64,000 nucleotides of DNA from Myrica gale (Eukaryota > Streptophyta > Magnoliopsida > Fagales > Myricaceae). Each line of letters starts with the position of its first letter. The first letter of the stretch is position 1. The stretch covers positions 11,333,001-11,397,000 of the forward strand of contig OZ005621.1 in NCBI GenBank assembly GCA_963930655.1. Reading direction: 5' to 3'. The notes below the pieces were generated by a model, which saw only the letters and a program-made list of their open reading frames with translations, had not been told where the DNA came from and made no database searches. The position numbers and the translations under genes are program-made. Shown here piece after piece: positions 9,424-23,009 of this stretch.

Positions 9424-12400
9424 AGGCTCGCATATAGTAATCGCATGCACACAAGCGGGGATTACCGCACGATAGAAACTCTTAGGATCGCTTAAATTCC
9501 CTCGAATTTACTTAGCGAAAGACTTAATTAAAAATGGTTATTTGATTAAAGAGAAAGATCATTAAGGTTTTAGAAGTCGTAAAGCAATTAAATATCTTGA
9601 AGGAAAAAGGTGAAATCGAGTCAAATATTACATCGGGATAATTGCACTTTATTTAGGAAAATCTTAGTAACAATTAGGTTGAAAACTGATTAGTATTATA
9701 AAAGATTAAAGTGCAATTAAATGAAATAAATAAACCTTGTAGCAAGAAATCAACATAGAGAAATACACATTTTCCTTTAAACGAACACGTTTTGGTAAAA
9801 AAAAAGGTCCTTTAGGAGGATTACAAAAGAATAGGCCTGAGTTATACAAATATGTGAGCTTCCTATTGTCCACATAGCCTATATAACCGTGTTTCAGAGG
9901 ATCGAAAACAGTTTTGAACACTCTCATCAAAAGAAAATAAAAGCAACAACGAAAATGGTATAAAACAGACCCATAATTTAAAATCTCTCCAACCTTGAAA
10001 TAATCCAACATATTGCTGAACAATAAAAGACAAACACAAACAAACACAAAAGGGGTGAGTCCTACTAACTCAGTAAGGTCGGGGAGGGGATATGACAATA
10101 ACACAATAAATATGACATGTGACAAGTGATAAAGTATGCATGCCTTCATGTAATCAAAACATGTATCGATGCACATGCAATATGAAGATGCAGTGCTCTC
10201 ATTTCTCATGCATTTCTTTGGTGTTGAGGTATTTTCGCCGTCTGCTCTGTTTACCCCCAGAGTTGGGTTTTGCGTCCATCCTTTCCTCCAAGACTTGTCT
10301 AGTGCCAGTTGCACAGGACCCAATCATAGTAGGCACTTTGCCCCATTAGGAGCCCACCCTTTTCTCATAGCGGTGGGTTGCACTCTTCCCTCAGTGAACG
10401 GTATTGTCATCCATAATTATGGAAAACACCTCAAGTAAATTCGATTTTAATTCTCCGATCTTGGTCCACTCAATGATTCATTATATGAATGCAATCATTG
10501 ATGCTCAATCATTTGCATAATTAACATAATCATTGAACCATAATTCATCATTCTTCATAAATTCTTGATTTGTTGCGTGCATAATGGTACAAAATAACTG
10601 ATGAGTTTTCCTTTAATGAAACATTCTTTTTCCTTCAACGGCTTATTAGAAATTTAAATGCTTGAATAAATTCAAGTTCGAAAGCTAAAAATTCATACAA
10701 TCTCAATCACAAGCATTCTGGTAAATTCCCAAATAAGTGACATTATCTAGTTCTAAGTTAATTTACCTTTTTCCTTTGAATAATAATTAATAACCTTTTT
10801 CTTTTAATTTAACTTAATAATGAAATATTAATATCAAATCTTCACTAAAATCAATGAGTGAAGGCCTCTTGGGTTTTATTAGACCCTATTGGGCATATCC
10901 CTAAGGTTTCAAGACTTACGGAGTTTGTTTGGGGTTATTGGGTCTAAAGTCCATTTAGACGACTAAACGGGCTTTGTGATTTGAGCCCCTAAATCTACTT
11001 GTCCCCCATCCATTTTTCATGTTCTGCGTATCCATAAAGTTATTTTCTCATTCGGACAGTTTTACTGGAAATGCCGAAACTGCCCTTAGAGAACTCCAGG
11101 GGCATTTTTTACCTTTCCCGACCTTCGATTGAGCTGAAATTTTTACCGGGACGTCCTGAGTACTTATTCAGCCTATATGGAAAGTTTCATGAAAAAATTC
11201 AAAGGGAATCATAGGGTGGTTTTGAACAGTGACCACTTTTGGGTTAAAAACCTAACTAAAGCCCTTGCATGTTATAGATCTCGCACTTAAATGATCTACC
11301 CATCATACTCATGTTAATTAAAGCACAATACACATAATCCATGATATTATAGAGGAAAATGAAAGCAAACAATAATTATTTACACAATCCATTTCATGCA
11401 ATTTTCAAACTTGTAAGTGTCAAAATTCTTCATTGAGCTCTTAGGCTCCCTTCCATGGCCTTACTTTGCCATCTTTTCATCAAAAACTCATCCTTACTAT
11501 TCGGCCATCACTAAGGTTCCATATTGCACCATTTTCACACATGGTTCATGAAACATGCATCACCTTTCATAAATATACATATGCATTATCATCAAGCAAA
11601 ACAACTGCCCAAGTCGTAGCCTCCCATCCTCCAAAAATCCATATTTTAGCCACTGATGTGGCCTACAACACAACCCAACATCTTCTTGAACAAACCAAGT
11701 ATACACAACAACCTTATTTTGCAAAAGAATCAAGGAAAAATCAAGGTTTTCAACATGCAAACATTTCCAGCACATAGTCTCATGTTATAAATTACTTTTA
11801 TGTTTTTCTTTCTTGCATCTAATGAATAAAACATGATCTTGGTTCAAACAGTAAGCATGTATAATTCTTAGGATTAAGGCAACCCAAGAGAGGGGTGAAT
11901 TGAGTTTCAAACTTTTTCGGTTATAACCCCCAAAAACGTGTTTGCAAAGTAAAGGATAATTTAGCACAAGTATTGATGCGATAAGTAAATAAGTGCTAAA
12001 TATAAATAGTAGAGTTAGAGAAGCAAACACAAGATTTTTAGGTGGATCGGCAAACCTGCCTACATCCACCCCTCAAACTCTTTTACCGAGCCTTGAGGTT
12101 TTCCCACTATCTTCTAAATAGTCTACACTCTAGCTTCTGGGGGTACTAGAGAATCGTACAAGTGCTTTCCCGAGTTCAACACTCACAACCCAACTAAGCT
12201 TGAGATATACCCTCTAATCTTATTATTTAGTGATCAACATCACTAAAAGAATCACCCCTTTTGTATAGGAAAATACAAGAATAAACTCTCTCAAATAGTG
12301 GATATGAAAATGGAAAGTTCTATCTCTTTTGATTCACATAATGACAAGGATGTGAAAATGTAATTTATGTGAATGATATTAGAAATATGGAATAAGAAGG

Positions 12401-14113
12401 TTTAAGATATTTCTCAAACTATGTAAAATGATATGCGGTCTTTCTTTTTTTAGAGACATTAGAAAAGTCTATATATAGGCCGCATGAGAAAACTAGTCAT
12501 TTCTAGTCGTTCGGGGTCGATCTGACAATTTTACTGTTGTACCGGTCGACTGCTTCAAGTAGTCGTTGTCCAACGGTAATAAAATTTGAATGATGTCAAT
12601 ATCATCCGCTATAAATCATTTTCATCATCCACTACAGCCGGTCGACCTCTTCATGTAGAGGTCGATTGCTACAATTCATTTTCATAGACCGCTACAACTA
12701 AAAAGCGTGTTTTTGAAAATTTTGAAATTCCAATTTAAAAAAAAAAACTTCCTAAAAGTATACCCAAAGTTTGGGAGTTTATAAAAGGGTTGATTTAAAA
12801 ACACTTAAGGTGCATTTTGGTTGTCAAACTTGTGATAAAAAGATTATGCACGGTTTGAAAAATATGCAAGTGTGTGCTTCAAATCCTTGTCAAAAGTGAA
12901 ACTAAGAGTTACAAGGTTATACCATATGGTCTTGAATCTTCACTTTTGAGCTCATTGCATCTTCTTGATCTTCAATCTTCTAGTCTTTGGCTCTTTGATG
13001 CAAATGGCTTTATCTTTGAAGATGTTCATTTTGTAAACTTACTTCATTTATTGAAAATCATCAAAATATCGATTGTGAACAAAAGCCAATAGCACGAACA
13101 AATAAGAATTATTTTTCCCCAACTCAAAATGCAAGAAAATCTATACTTACTTAGACTTGAATGAATCTCTTCTTCTCCTCTTTTATTTTCTCCTTCCTTC
13201 TCTTCCTTTCCCTCTATTTTCTTAGTCAATACTCATTTTTCTCTCATTTTATTTTCTTTTCTTTTTCTCCCTCTCTCTCTCATGCACGACCGAAACACAA
13301 AGTGTCGTCCATGAGTTGCACAAAAAGGCTTAAATGCCTTGTCTCTCTCCTCATCATTATGGCCTAGAGTTAGGGTTACCTATAAATGTAAAAGGTTATC
13401 ATTAACTCCTTGTCTATAAGCAAAAGCAACCTCCCTAACTGACAGAAATAAAACCTCCCTAACTGAGCAGTGACCATCGGTTAAGGCAATGAGGTGCCAC
13501 TTGGCACGAAACTTATTTGTTTGTCTCATTTTTGTTGCCGGCCCCTTGTCTCTCTACTGATGGGCTTGGTCTCTTGAGCTACCCAAGCCCATCTACATGT
13601 CCAAGCCAAGTCCAATTTTGAAAGCCCTAGGCCCAAATGTAATACAATGCAATAATTAAGCAATTTTTTTTTTAAAAAAATGATTAAACTCCATTAAAAT
13701 CAAGTCCATGAAATAATTAAATTAAATTGGTTCATTTACATCACAATCATATAAGAAAAAGAGAAGTTATTAAAACAAAGGCTAAAAATAAAATATTTAA
13801 TCAAGAAAGGGAAATTAAAATTGAATTAAATTAATCTAAAACATTAAAGGAAATAAAATCAAGTCAATTAGACAATTTAAACACATGTGACACTAATAAA
13901 AATAGTGATAAAAAATCCAAAGATTAAAAATTAAGGGAAAAAAACCCTGTAAGCAATTAATTAAATTATAAATATTAATCGAAACACTAAGATCATGAAT
14001 TTAGCAATTAAAGCAAATAAAACAAGTACCAAAAGAGCAAATTTACTAAAGATATTGAAAGGAAAACCTTAACACAAGGGTCTCAAAAGTAGCTCAAAAA
14101 ATTAGGGGTATCA
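9424..14113 (-). mobile_element. Probable Tekay/Del-like LTR (solo or truncated), interrupted
   Basis: On the minus strand the sequence starts TGTGATACCCCTAA at 14113, the usual start of long chromovirus-type plant LTRs. Inside lies GAGTCCTACTAACTCAGTAAG (10056-10076), parallel to blocks in the solo LTRs at 34321-36849 and 57624-61659. There is also a GGGCTTGG/CCAAGCCC-rich 5' part (13560-13620). A solo LTR of another family is nested at 11858-13094. The left end is not clear and no convincing TSD was found. No gag or pol is present, and the open frames inside (for example 9706-10323) look like chance. Confidence 0.45.
11858..13094 (-). mobile_element. Solo LTR of the SIRE-like family, diverged
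   Basis: It matches the LTRs at 3486 and 7136 along its whole length: GATTAAGGCAACCCAAGAG at the left, AGGTGGATCGGCAAACCTGCC, the CGGTCGAC blocks, and TCGATTGTGAACAAAAGCCAA at the right. Many substitutions and indels separate it from those LTRs, so it is older. No internal region is attached and no clear 5-bp TSD was found. The ends given are approximate. Confidence 0.8.
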
Positions 14114-14485
14114 CAATAACTTAGAAAGTGCAACTAATGTGATAGCTACAAATTTGTAGCCCTAAATATACAAAGAAATCAATGGAGATAGATTTTACTT
14201 GTTAAAACAGCGAACTTGCTTGAAATAGAAGAATTAAGAGAATACAAAATTTGTTCTTGAATTTAAATGATACATGGATTGTATAACCGATTTAAGTGTA
14301 TTTATCTTCACACCTATAACTTCTCTAGCGCTTTTTCCAATTAAGCCAAGTCTGTTAGAATTAAGTGTATAAAATTCAGGTGTAATGGATTTTTCTTGTT
14401 ATATTTTTTTTCTTAAGGTAGCAACAAAAATAAAAATAAAAAATGTGGGTAATAACTAAGATCTCTCTCTATACACACATATATA
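14114..14485. other. AT-rich intergenic stretch, nothing recognised
   Basis: Low-complexity A/T sequence without coding signal, inverted repeat or similarity to other parts of the window that I could see. Confidence 0.5.
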
Positions 14486-14489
14486 TTGG

Positions 14490-14830
14490 AGAAATTGAAT
14501 TGTGATCAATCGTTTTTTAAGCGATAGGGTGGAAAGGGGCGACTAAGCGTGACTAGCTCCCACTGGGCATGACCATAGGGGCTCCCCACCCGCTGCAGAA
14601 TGTTCGGATTGAGTCATAACTACTAAGTTGAGAGGTTTAAACCGTCACTACAGTCTCACGAAAGTGCAATGAATCTTAATCGTGGAGGGGTTCGGTCGAA
14701 GAACCTCCAACCCCTTGGCCCAGTTTAGAGCGAACGTCAAAACTAGTTGAGGTACCACTTCCGTAGTGAATTGTGATCCATCGCTTGGATGAAAATAAAA
14801 ATAGGTATTGAAAGGTTAGGGCAGTTGAAA
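14490..14830. other. GC-richer island of unknown nature
   Basis: About 340 bp of balanced composition within AT-rich DNA. It is bounded by direct copies of GAATTGTGATC[A/C]ATCG (near 14497 and 14767). It contains CCCACTGGGCATGACC and GGGGCTCCCCACCCGCTGCAG. No open frame or known family was recognised. It may be a fragment of a transposon or LTR. Confidence 0.35.
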
Positions 14831-15149
14831 AGCGCTGAATATTTATATTATCCTCCTACTTCTTTAAAATATTGGTTTTCCTTTTTCCTAAATTGTTATA
14901 AAGTCATGAATCTACAATCTGTATCATTCATTTAATAGGGAGCACAGGGAGCACGGGCCTTATGCTTTCTATTTGATTATTCTGAGTGCAAAGTTTGTTT
15001 GAGCAGAAGTCCTTGTTAATCTATTTCAAAATCCCCCCGACCAGTAGGGGAAGCATCCGAGTAATTGAGTTGCAAAGAGGGGCAGATTTTTTTGGGCAAT
15101 TCTTTTTTATTTGTTGGTCCTACAAGACATTATAGAAAGAAGACTTTGG

Positions 15150-15705
15150 TTAAAACTGCATTATTTTTCAACCTCCAGAGACTTTGGTTTAAAATTTTCT
15201 CTTCAACCTTCATAGTTACTTCCTTCCCGTGGTCGCAACGGCCAATTTTTTTTTTTTTTTTGACTTGGAAGTCAACATTTGAGGGCTAGAGAAGTTTCGT
15301 AAAGACCAGCAAGTCACACTTCCACGCAAGAGCCACACGAAAACTGTCTATTATTGGTTCCCTTTTTCTTTTTATTCGTTTCCTTCCAACTTTGGTTTGA
15401 ATGTAACTGTTCTCTGGAGAGACTGGTAACTGTTCTTTGTCAACTCGTGAAAGATATTAGATCAAATTCGTCCAAACTGGTGCAAGTAAGTGGACGCTCG
15501 AATCTCTCGTTCTTATCCAAAAAAAAATATCTATTGATAATAAATTTAACGAAAATTCCAAAATGGTAAATTGTCAAAAATCTCAATAGTTAGAGAGTGC
15601 AAATAATACTTATCCCATTAAATAAAATTTATCGCATTAATTACTCCAGATGAAAATAGATGATGAATTACCAAATTAAGAGAATAATAGCCCTAGTGAA
15701 TTTAC
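15150..15705. repeat. Copy 2 of the duplicated non-coding segment
   Basis: The longer partner of 9014-9423, sharing both ends but with about 250 bp of extra central sequence (15290-15540). It lies downstream of the 3' end of the DUF936-like gene. No coding signal was recognised. Confidence 0.75.
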
Positions 15706-16319
15706 CCCAATAATAGGAGTAGAGTCTGGATTTCTTCTTGTGCATTTGTAGAAATTTGACTCAGAAAATGTCCTACTCGTGCCCCATGTGGGCATGTCTC
15801 TTTTCCAAATTTCTCCGGTCCCCCGAGAGTCCTTTGGCCGTTTCCATCCCTGGTTGGAAGCAACTAAGAAAGTTCAAAGAAGGCGACATTCAAACCAAAG
15901 TATTCCTTCCTTCCATCAATATCTGAGAGACAAAAACTAACCTTTTACTCTTCTCCAGCTACAATTACTCCTCGAATCACTAACCTATTTCAAAGACTAA
16001 ATCTATTGCTAGCAACTTCAGAACCTATACGCCTAGGAAAACAAAAAAAACTTCAGAACCTATACAAGGCATATTATGATTCACCAGTTGAAATCAAGAA
16101 CCAAACGCCTAAAAAGGGCACAGAAAATCCATAACGAAAATAAATTAGGGAATCATCTGCTACACTGAACACGATCGACAACTATTAGGAATAACAATAA
16201 ACAGCATAGCCACCTGGAAAGGATGAGACTGTGAGAGCTCACCTTGAAGAGTTCGTATCATTTCTCACCTTACAAGGCCATAGAGTGGCTGTGTTCATTT
16301 TCGCCAGTAAGAAAACAGT

Positions 16320-16325
16320 TTTATT
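16320..16325 (-). promoter_or_regulatory. Candidate polyadenylation signal
   Basis: A minus-strand AATAAA lies about 300 nt downstream of the stop codon of the DUF936-like gene. The spacing is reasonable for a plant 3' UTR. Plant signals are loose, so this is only a candidate. Confidence 0.4.
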
Positions 16326-16624
16326 CCGCACAGAGTATAAGGGTAGAAGGAAAGATACCGTTTCTCTACTTTCCAACTCGCTTTTCAATCTGTGTATAGG
16401 TTCATTGAACAAAATGCAACCCAAAAACCAAAGAAAGGTACATGGTTTTTTACTCTCTCCAAGTGCTTTCCCTGTTAAATATTAGTTACTCCATCTATAC
16501 CCCAATCACATGTTGGATATATGTACATTGTGAGACCACTTTGGCTATCAACGGGCAAGAAATGTTATGAGTTGATAGATACTACAGTGAATTGCCAAGT
16601 TTTAGTCCAAACTTTTACCCAACG

Positions 16625-19600
16625 TCACCTTCTAACTTTAGTTTCTGTTGTTTGGATGCGGGGCGATAATTGTGAACCACCACCAAGTGCTGCAGCAGCT
16701 GATTCGACATGGGTAAGAAGATACTCGTAGATCTTCTTCCTTAAACTGTCGATTCTCTCTGCTGAAATATGTGGCGATTCGCCTTCATCCTCGCTTGATC
16801 CAATCTTGTCCAGCCAGTCATTCACGCTCTTGAGCTGAGTCAACATCCCTGCTATCTGACCATTATCTGACAAGGCCGAGGTGTCCACGTCAGCATCCAA
16901 GAATCTCTCCACAAATCCCAAAAACCATTCCTGGGACTGCATTTGCAATATTTCAGTCAAGTCAACAGCCTCACCAAGGCCGTTTCCTCTAACCCACTCT
17001 ACTGGAGGTTGGGCCTGCGGCTTCTGGCTGATGGCTGACACAGCTCCTAGCCGGCGAGGAGTTCCCTGCGAAAGCTTAGAACCAACTGTCTGGCGGGCTT
17101 TAACTTGGGACTTTGTCGAGGAATTCTTTGTAGAATTTTCTAGGACTAGTACCGGTTGATTTATTGGAATGGCCTTTTGACTTTGAGTAGGACTTGGAGC
17201 TGGAGCTCGAGTCAAAGAAGGTTCTTTGCTAAAAACAGTAAAAAGTGATAGGTTAGTTGCCAATGCAGCTTGGACCCAGGAAGCTGCATGTTTTCTCCTG
17301 TGGGACAGTAGCTTTACTGCTTCTTCTGACAGGTTTTCTTCATGATCTGGGGAAGTACCACCTGGTATTGATTTCAAAAGAGAATCAGCAACCATGCGAG
17401 CATTATTCAAGCTCCCATGAAGAGTCAAGAACTGTTCAACTGCAGGCTGAGGGTTATCTTCCTTAGCAGAGCCACTTAAGTCGGAATATACACTGCAAAA
17501 GATAAAATTCACACAAATATGGTGTCAGAAGAAAAACATTTTCAAGTAGATGCCTAATATTAATAAATTAAAAACAAAGATGTCATCCCAAAACATAACT
17601 ATGAAAGATAACCAATGCGTAGGGATGAACGTCAGCTACAAGTGAAAGCATGACTAATTCATTTTGCCTAAACTGTCGGAGTCCCAACATTGTCATCAAG
17701 CATAGAGAGCCTCTCTAAAGCTCAAGTTAACCGAATATTGAGCAGTATCCCAAAATTGAGAAAGCTCCAAAATTACCTCAAACAACTGTAAATCAAATAA
17801 CTCCTCTGTTGGTCTGCTTTTCTGATGCAATTATTCCTTTGTTTATCTACATGATCACCACTATTTTTTTGAGAGAAGAAAGAAATTTCAGAAATCCCCA
17901 TACTAGTTCCCAAATTCCAAATTTGTCACAAACGCTGTTTTCCTTGCAGGGAATTTTTGTTATTAATGTTGATTCTGGTGCTGCAGCAGATTCCTCCCAT
18001 GCCACCTATGTTGATTTTGTTATTAATGTCAATCCCTTCCATTTACCAAATTGACAATGGGAATAATTTAAAAGCAACAGCATTAAATTCTGAAATACAG
18101 CTAATATTCAAGAGGCTCCTCTGCTGTTACTCCACACTCAGAGGTAAGGATCAGTCACTTTGAGGCACCTCGTCCACTGCTCCGCTTAAGCCCTTCCACT
18201 ATACAATGGGATCCCGAAGGTTCTCCCTTCTTAATTGATAACCCTTATGAACTATACTATGAAATTGAAAGATGCTCCTCAGATTACTATGCACCAGCAA
18301 ACTGGCTCTTGCTAGGGGTGAGGAAATGCCATGGTTGGTGTATTTCAGATATGCCTCAACCCATATCACTTCTTTTAAAATTCACCAACTAACAATACTA
18401 GAGATCCACTTTCCCCCCTGGAAAGGCAGGATTGTATCATCCATTCCAGCCCCAGAAAAGGATCCACAAACACAACACTGAAGTCACTAATTTTGCTTTA
18501 ATTGGCATAATGCATCATGAATTTGTTGTCACGTTAGATGATACCCCAAGTTCTTTCATGACCCAGTCTACTCTACTACACAGACAAAAGCCCTATAATC
18601 CATTTCCTCAATGCACCAACTCCATATTATGATGCAGATGCTATACTTAGCTATGTCACAGGTTATCATGCATTTCTCCTCTATTGACTACTCTGTACCA
18701 CCGTAGCACTATCTAATGGATTCTGTATCGGTGCAGCAATTCCTTCTCATTGCACATGATCAGCCTTCAATTATCTTGTCCATTGTTTCCATAATCTCTG
18801 CATTTAGCTTCACCTGAACCTTTTCATTTTTCCTTCTCTATTTACCCATGTAAAACAGCATTCTTTTGGTTTTTGACAAAACTACTTTATATGAACATAC
18901 TGCACTTTTCTGGAGCCAAAGTCGTAGATTCTCTAAACTAAACTTAACAGCATGAAAAATCGGGCCAACTTCTGAAGTGAGCATTGATTGATAATGCATT
19001 TACAATGCAACGCCAAAAAAAGGCTTAGCCGAGACAGCAGATTATAACCAATGCCTTTCAGTAGAACGAAATTCACTTGAGAAGACCAAACATTTGAATT
19101 CAAGTGTTAAAAGAGTCAATCACAACATAGAAGGAAAAGGGTATATATATATATATATATTATTGGCTCTTAAAGCATCAAAAACAGCATCTAATCAGTC
19201 ATATACGACAAACCCCCCCACTTTTGGAACAGCTAATGCCCATGGCCTCCGAAAACACAATTTGTGTTCCTCGCAATGGCAACAGAAAGGCAGACAGGTC
19301 TGTGTCAGAGTTAACTCCTATTAACAAGGGATCAATGAACTCCAAAAGCTTACTCAATTCCTTTGTCATACCCTTCCAGTTTTATACAACTTGTAGTCAA
19401 TATGGTCTAAGAAAGCTTCTATAGGACCATAATTCTGTAGCTGCACAATGTCAATATCTTTCTCAGCTGTTTGCAAGCCTAAATAAGACTTCTCAAGTTG
19501 CTCAAGTCTGGATTGCTAGAAATTCAGTTTTAAGTGTCCTTCCATTGGTTGGTGGATAGCACCTAAGAACTAATTGACCTGCTACTGTCACTACCCTAGT

Positions 19601-21969
19601 AGAACCTGGAGAAATCTGTAACAAGATCTACTCTCTCACAGACTCTACTTAGTACATCCTATAAGTTCCAGACACCAAGACAAGTTTACCTGATTATGCA
19701 ATCCAGCATAACATCAGTGATGTGTAATCTAACATATGGTACCAAAAGTTTCGAATAAGCGATACATTGATATTTTTTCAGATATGTACCTTAGACATTG
19801 AAGTAAGTTCTCTGCAGCAGAAGCTTCTTGCATAGCCTCTATTGCTGCCATCTGTGCAGCATCTCTTTGCTTCATAACTTCCTGTCATGAAGAATGAGGA
19901 ATACTAGAATAAGAAAAAGAAGTTCCAGAAACCTTAGAATGTATATACCAAACTGGTACCATTGAAGTAGGTATCTGTACATATAATATTATCGTCGATG
20001 AAATTTTCTATAAACACTCGGTGGCAACCTTTTGATTTCTTGCAAAGAAACTAACAAAATTATCTTCCTTCTAGACCCGTGCTACTGATGAAGTATTGCT
20101 ACATCAATGTGTCATTTCAATTATGATAGTTTGAGATAACACAACATATATCTAGAATATGGCGTGCAGTGTACACCTTTCCAAGCTTTGCCAGAGAAGA
20201 AGGGAGTGAAGCCCATGAAACACATCCCTCCGTCAATCTTCTACTATTTAGGGAAACCTTGATCAAGTTTGTTGGAAGTCCATTACTAGAAACTTCTCCC
20301 GATGATTTCTTTCCAGCAGGACTAAATTGCTTGCTTGGTTTTTCTTGGTCCCCCAAAGTCGAACGTCCAGAAACTTTCTTTGCAGACATTTGGACCATAA
20401 TTTCCCCTTTAGATTGCTTAGCATAAGACTGGACCATATTCTCCTCTTTGGAAGGCAACCTGTCACTTGACGTGCTTATCCTTGGTGATGTACTTATCCT
20501 TGAAGACGTACTCAATCTAGAAGCCTGGCAAATACATGTTTATTAGTGATTAGACGATTATTATAGAGTAGAGTGGTTTGGGTTTTTATTTTTATTTTTA
20601 ATTTTTGGTTATGGGCGCCCCGGGGGGTGGGGGCAACAAAATAATTGGAGAAATGCAGAGAAAATGATTTCCCAGACCTGCTTAGAATTCAAAATGACAT
20701 ACAAGGGTAACCTCAATCCTTGGGATTTGCAGAATCGGAAATCATCAACCACATAAAATGAGGACAGTAACTCAATACTTGTGATTTCTCCGATTAATAA
20801 ACCCGGTGAAGTTCAATTGAACTACATAAAAAATTCAACTCTCTCCATTGAAGACGAGCTGAAAAGCCAATTGAAGAAAACTACCCGAGGCAGACAGACC
20901 AATGAACCGAGTCCAGAGCAGCTTATGGTAGAAAAAAGTTAATTTTATCTAGAATTACTTCGAGTGAGAAAAATAATCAAGTGAATATTTCAGTAACAAG
21001 AATCATAAAACTTACCGAACTCTTGACTTCAGGCTTCAGATCATGTTTGGCGGCCCTTAATTTTGAACTCTCTCTACTTTTTACCTCCATATTCCCTTCC
21101 CAGCTCTTCCTCAGAGCCTTGGCACCCAGATCAATCCCATAGACGAAATTCTTAATCGGGTTTCCCGCCGCTACCTTCTGCCCAGACAAAAGGGGACTAG
21201 AAGAGCGAGCAGAATTCGCCTTTTCCGCCACTCCGAACTTGGCTGTGGCCTTCCCTCCGCCCCTTATCTCTGCCTGCTGCTTGACCCCTTTGGTAAACTT
21301 CTCAAAAGAAGTCGGCAAGGAATAACAACTTGTAGGAGACGAAGGAATGGACCGCGAATTCAAAGAGTTCATCCTCCCCAGAGATTCCTTCTTTACATCC
21401 AACTTCAATGCCGGCTTCGAGGGTTGTGACTGTGATCTAGTAAAAGATCTCATTTTCTTATCCAATTTCTCTTCCTTGACACAATTCGATTTCACTCTCT
21501 CTTTTTCCCCACCGTGATTATTCCCCAAGAGTCTCTTAGGCGATTTCACTTTCTCCCCAGGTTCCAAACCCAAAGCCGAATTATTATTCAGAAATCCCAA
21601 CGAGTGGGTTGCAACGATATCTTCAGGGTTTCCCACACAAGGGTGGCGGCCCGGGACAGACCTAACCCCTCGAAGAATCGGTACTGGTGAAGCGGCTTCG
21701 AGCCGCTCAACATGTATAAACTGACCCAATTGAATCTTATCACTACGAATAAGATCATCATGTTCATCAGGAAGAGATACATAGGTAGCATGAGAGGAAT
21801 CTGAAACCTTGAGGTAAAAGCCTTGGTTTAGGAATAAATCACCGCCTGCAAGGGCAGGAACAATGCTCACAACTTGCAATAGCAATGACCTGTGCTCTCC
21901 GGCAACCTTTAAATCTGTGTTCATATGTTGAAGAAGCTTGAGGAGGACTCCTGGAACAAGATTGGCCAT
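16625..21969 (-). CDS. DUF936 family protein, CORD-like (4 exons)
   Basis: Plant-specific DUF936/DUF6857 protein. Arabidopsis CORD proteins of this family bind cortical microtubules and loosen their order during xylem wall patterning; that role is inferred here. Exons on the minus strand: 21969-21016, 20524-20177, 19881-19790, 17492-16625. All introns are GT-AG and phases agree, giving about 753 residues. The start is the ATG of [16 protein letters not shown]; the upstream in-frame TTG is not used. The N-terminal DUF936 domain (about residues 1-120) includes [37 protein letters not shown] and [21 protein letters not shown] basic Ser-rich linker (about 120-430) follows. The C-terminal domain (about 435-735) has [34 protein letters not shown] and a helical end with [16 protein letters not shown]. 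No lesion was seen. The gene looks intact and full-length. Confidence 0.92.
17493..19789 (-). other. Intron 3 of the DUF936-like gene
   Basis: A 2.3-kb intron with GT-AG ends. It contains a short (TA)n tract at 19142-19161 and a 25-bp inverted near-copy of exon 1 at 17987-18011. Open frames inside it on the plus strand show no family resemblance apart from that fragment. Confidence 0.85.
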
Positions 21970-23005
21970 GTTTGGGACCTTCAATGTGCATTACACTGGA
22001 AACCGAGAGGTGAGAAACTTCTCTACTTCAGATACGAACGCAAAACTCTTTTAAGAAAGGAATAAAAAGGGTTTCTTTCAATACCCAGACTAAACACAAA
22101 AAACGAATCCTCAATCCACAGTTTGAGACAAGGAATCAAATTTATGGACTTCGGTGGCTTGAATAGAAGGAAAACTGTTGAATTATACTTGAGACTCAGA
22201 CCAACAAAAATGGAATTTATCACAGAAAACAAAACTGAAAAATTTCTCACTCCAGTTGAGATGTAGATTTGGAAGGTCTGAGGTTTTTAATACATAAAAA
22301 AACGCACCCCAACCTGGTGAACTTATTTTTTCTAAAGAATAATTTAATCCTAGAAACCAACCCAGAAATTAAATATTTGGTTCCAACAATTGGTTGCAGT
22401 AATTGTACACAGCCTTTTTTGGTGGTGGAAGAAAAACAAAGGAACTCAACAACCCAGAAAGGAATGAGACAGCTAGTAAAACTTGCTCATGTTTGCAAAA
22501 CTTAGATATTAGCAGTAGAAAAGCATTTATTTGCAGAACCCAAAAGGGAAACGCCACAAATTCATCCCGAAATTTTTGGCTGGACTTGTTTAAGGAGATC
22601 CAGAAAAGAAAATCCAAAAGTGTATGAAGGCACTTAATTAGAAAAAAAAGAAAATGAAGGGCAGAAGTCTAGAGAGCTTAACATGGGATGGTGCTGACAA
22701 TCTGCAGGAAACAGAAAAAGGTGCAAGGTTAGAATAATTGATGTCAGGCGCATTGGATGATTAAAGAAAGAAAATAAAAGACGAGCTGTCTAATTCTGAG
22801 CCTCTGATCTGAGACTGTGACACACAAACATATGCATACATAGCACTTGAAATGATAGGAAGTAACCTAGAAAAAAAAATGATAGTAAGTATACAGGAAT
22901 CGGAAGCTGACTCTAGTTTTGGCTTGTCTTGGGTTTCAGTCTCATCCGAAATCCATAGAGGCGTGCGCAGCTAAAAGGATTCTCTCTTAATAGAAAATCA
23001 CGGAT
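21970..23005 (-). other. 5' UTR and promoter region of the DUF936-like gene
   Basis: About 1 kb upstream of the start codon. The first 300 bp read on the minus strand are CT-rich and leader-like. I could not place a TATA box or transcription start confidently. No other gene was recognised. Confidence 0.4.
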
Positions 23006-23009
23006 GTTA

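Noticed and set aside
9706..10323. 205-codon minus-strand frame
   Set aside because: It lies in LTR-like sequence, is hydrophobic and Cys/Phe-rich as AT-rich DNA gives, and has no recognisable domain.
17809..18163. Frames inside intron 3 of the DUF936-like gene on the plus strand
   Set aside because: They are intronic and unsupported by splice-compatible context; only the 25-bp exon-like fragment is notable.
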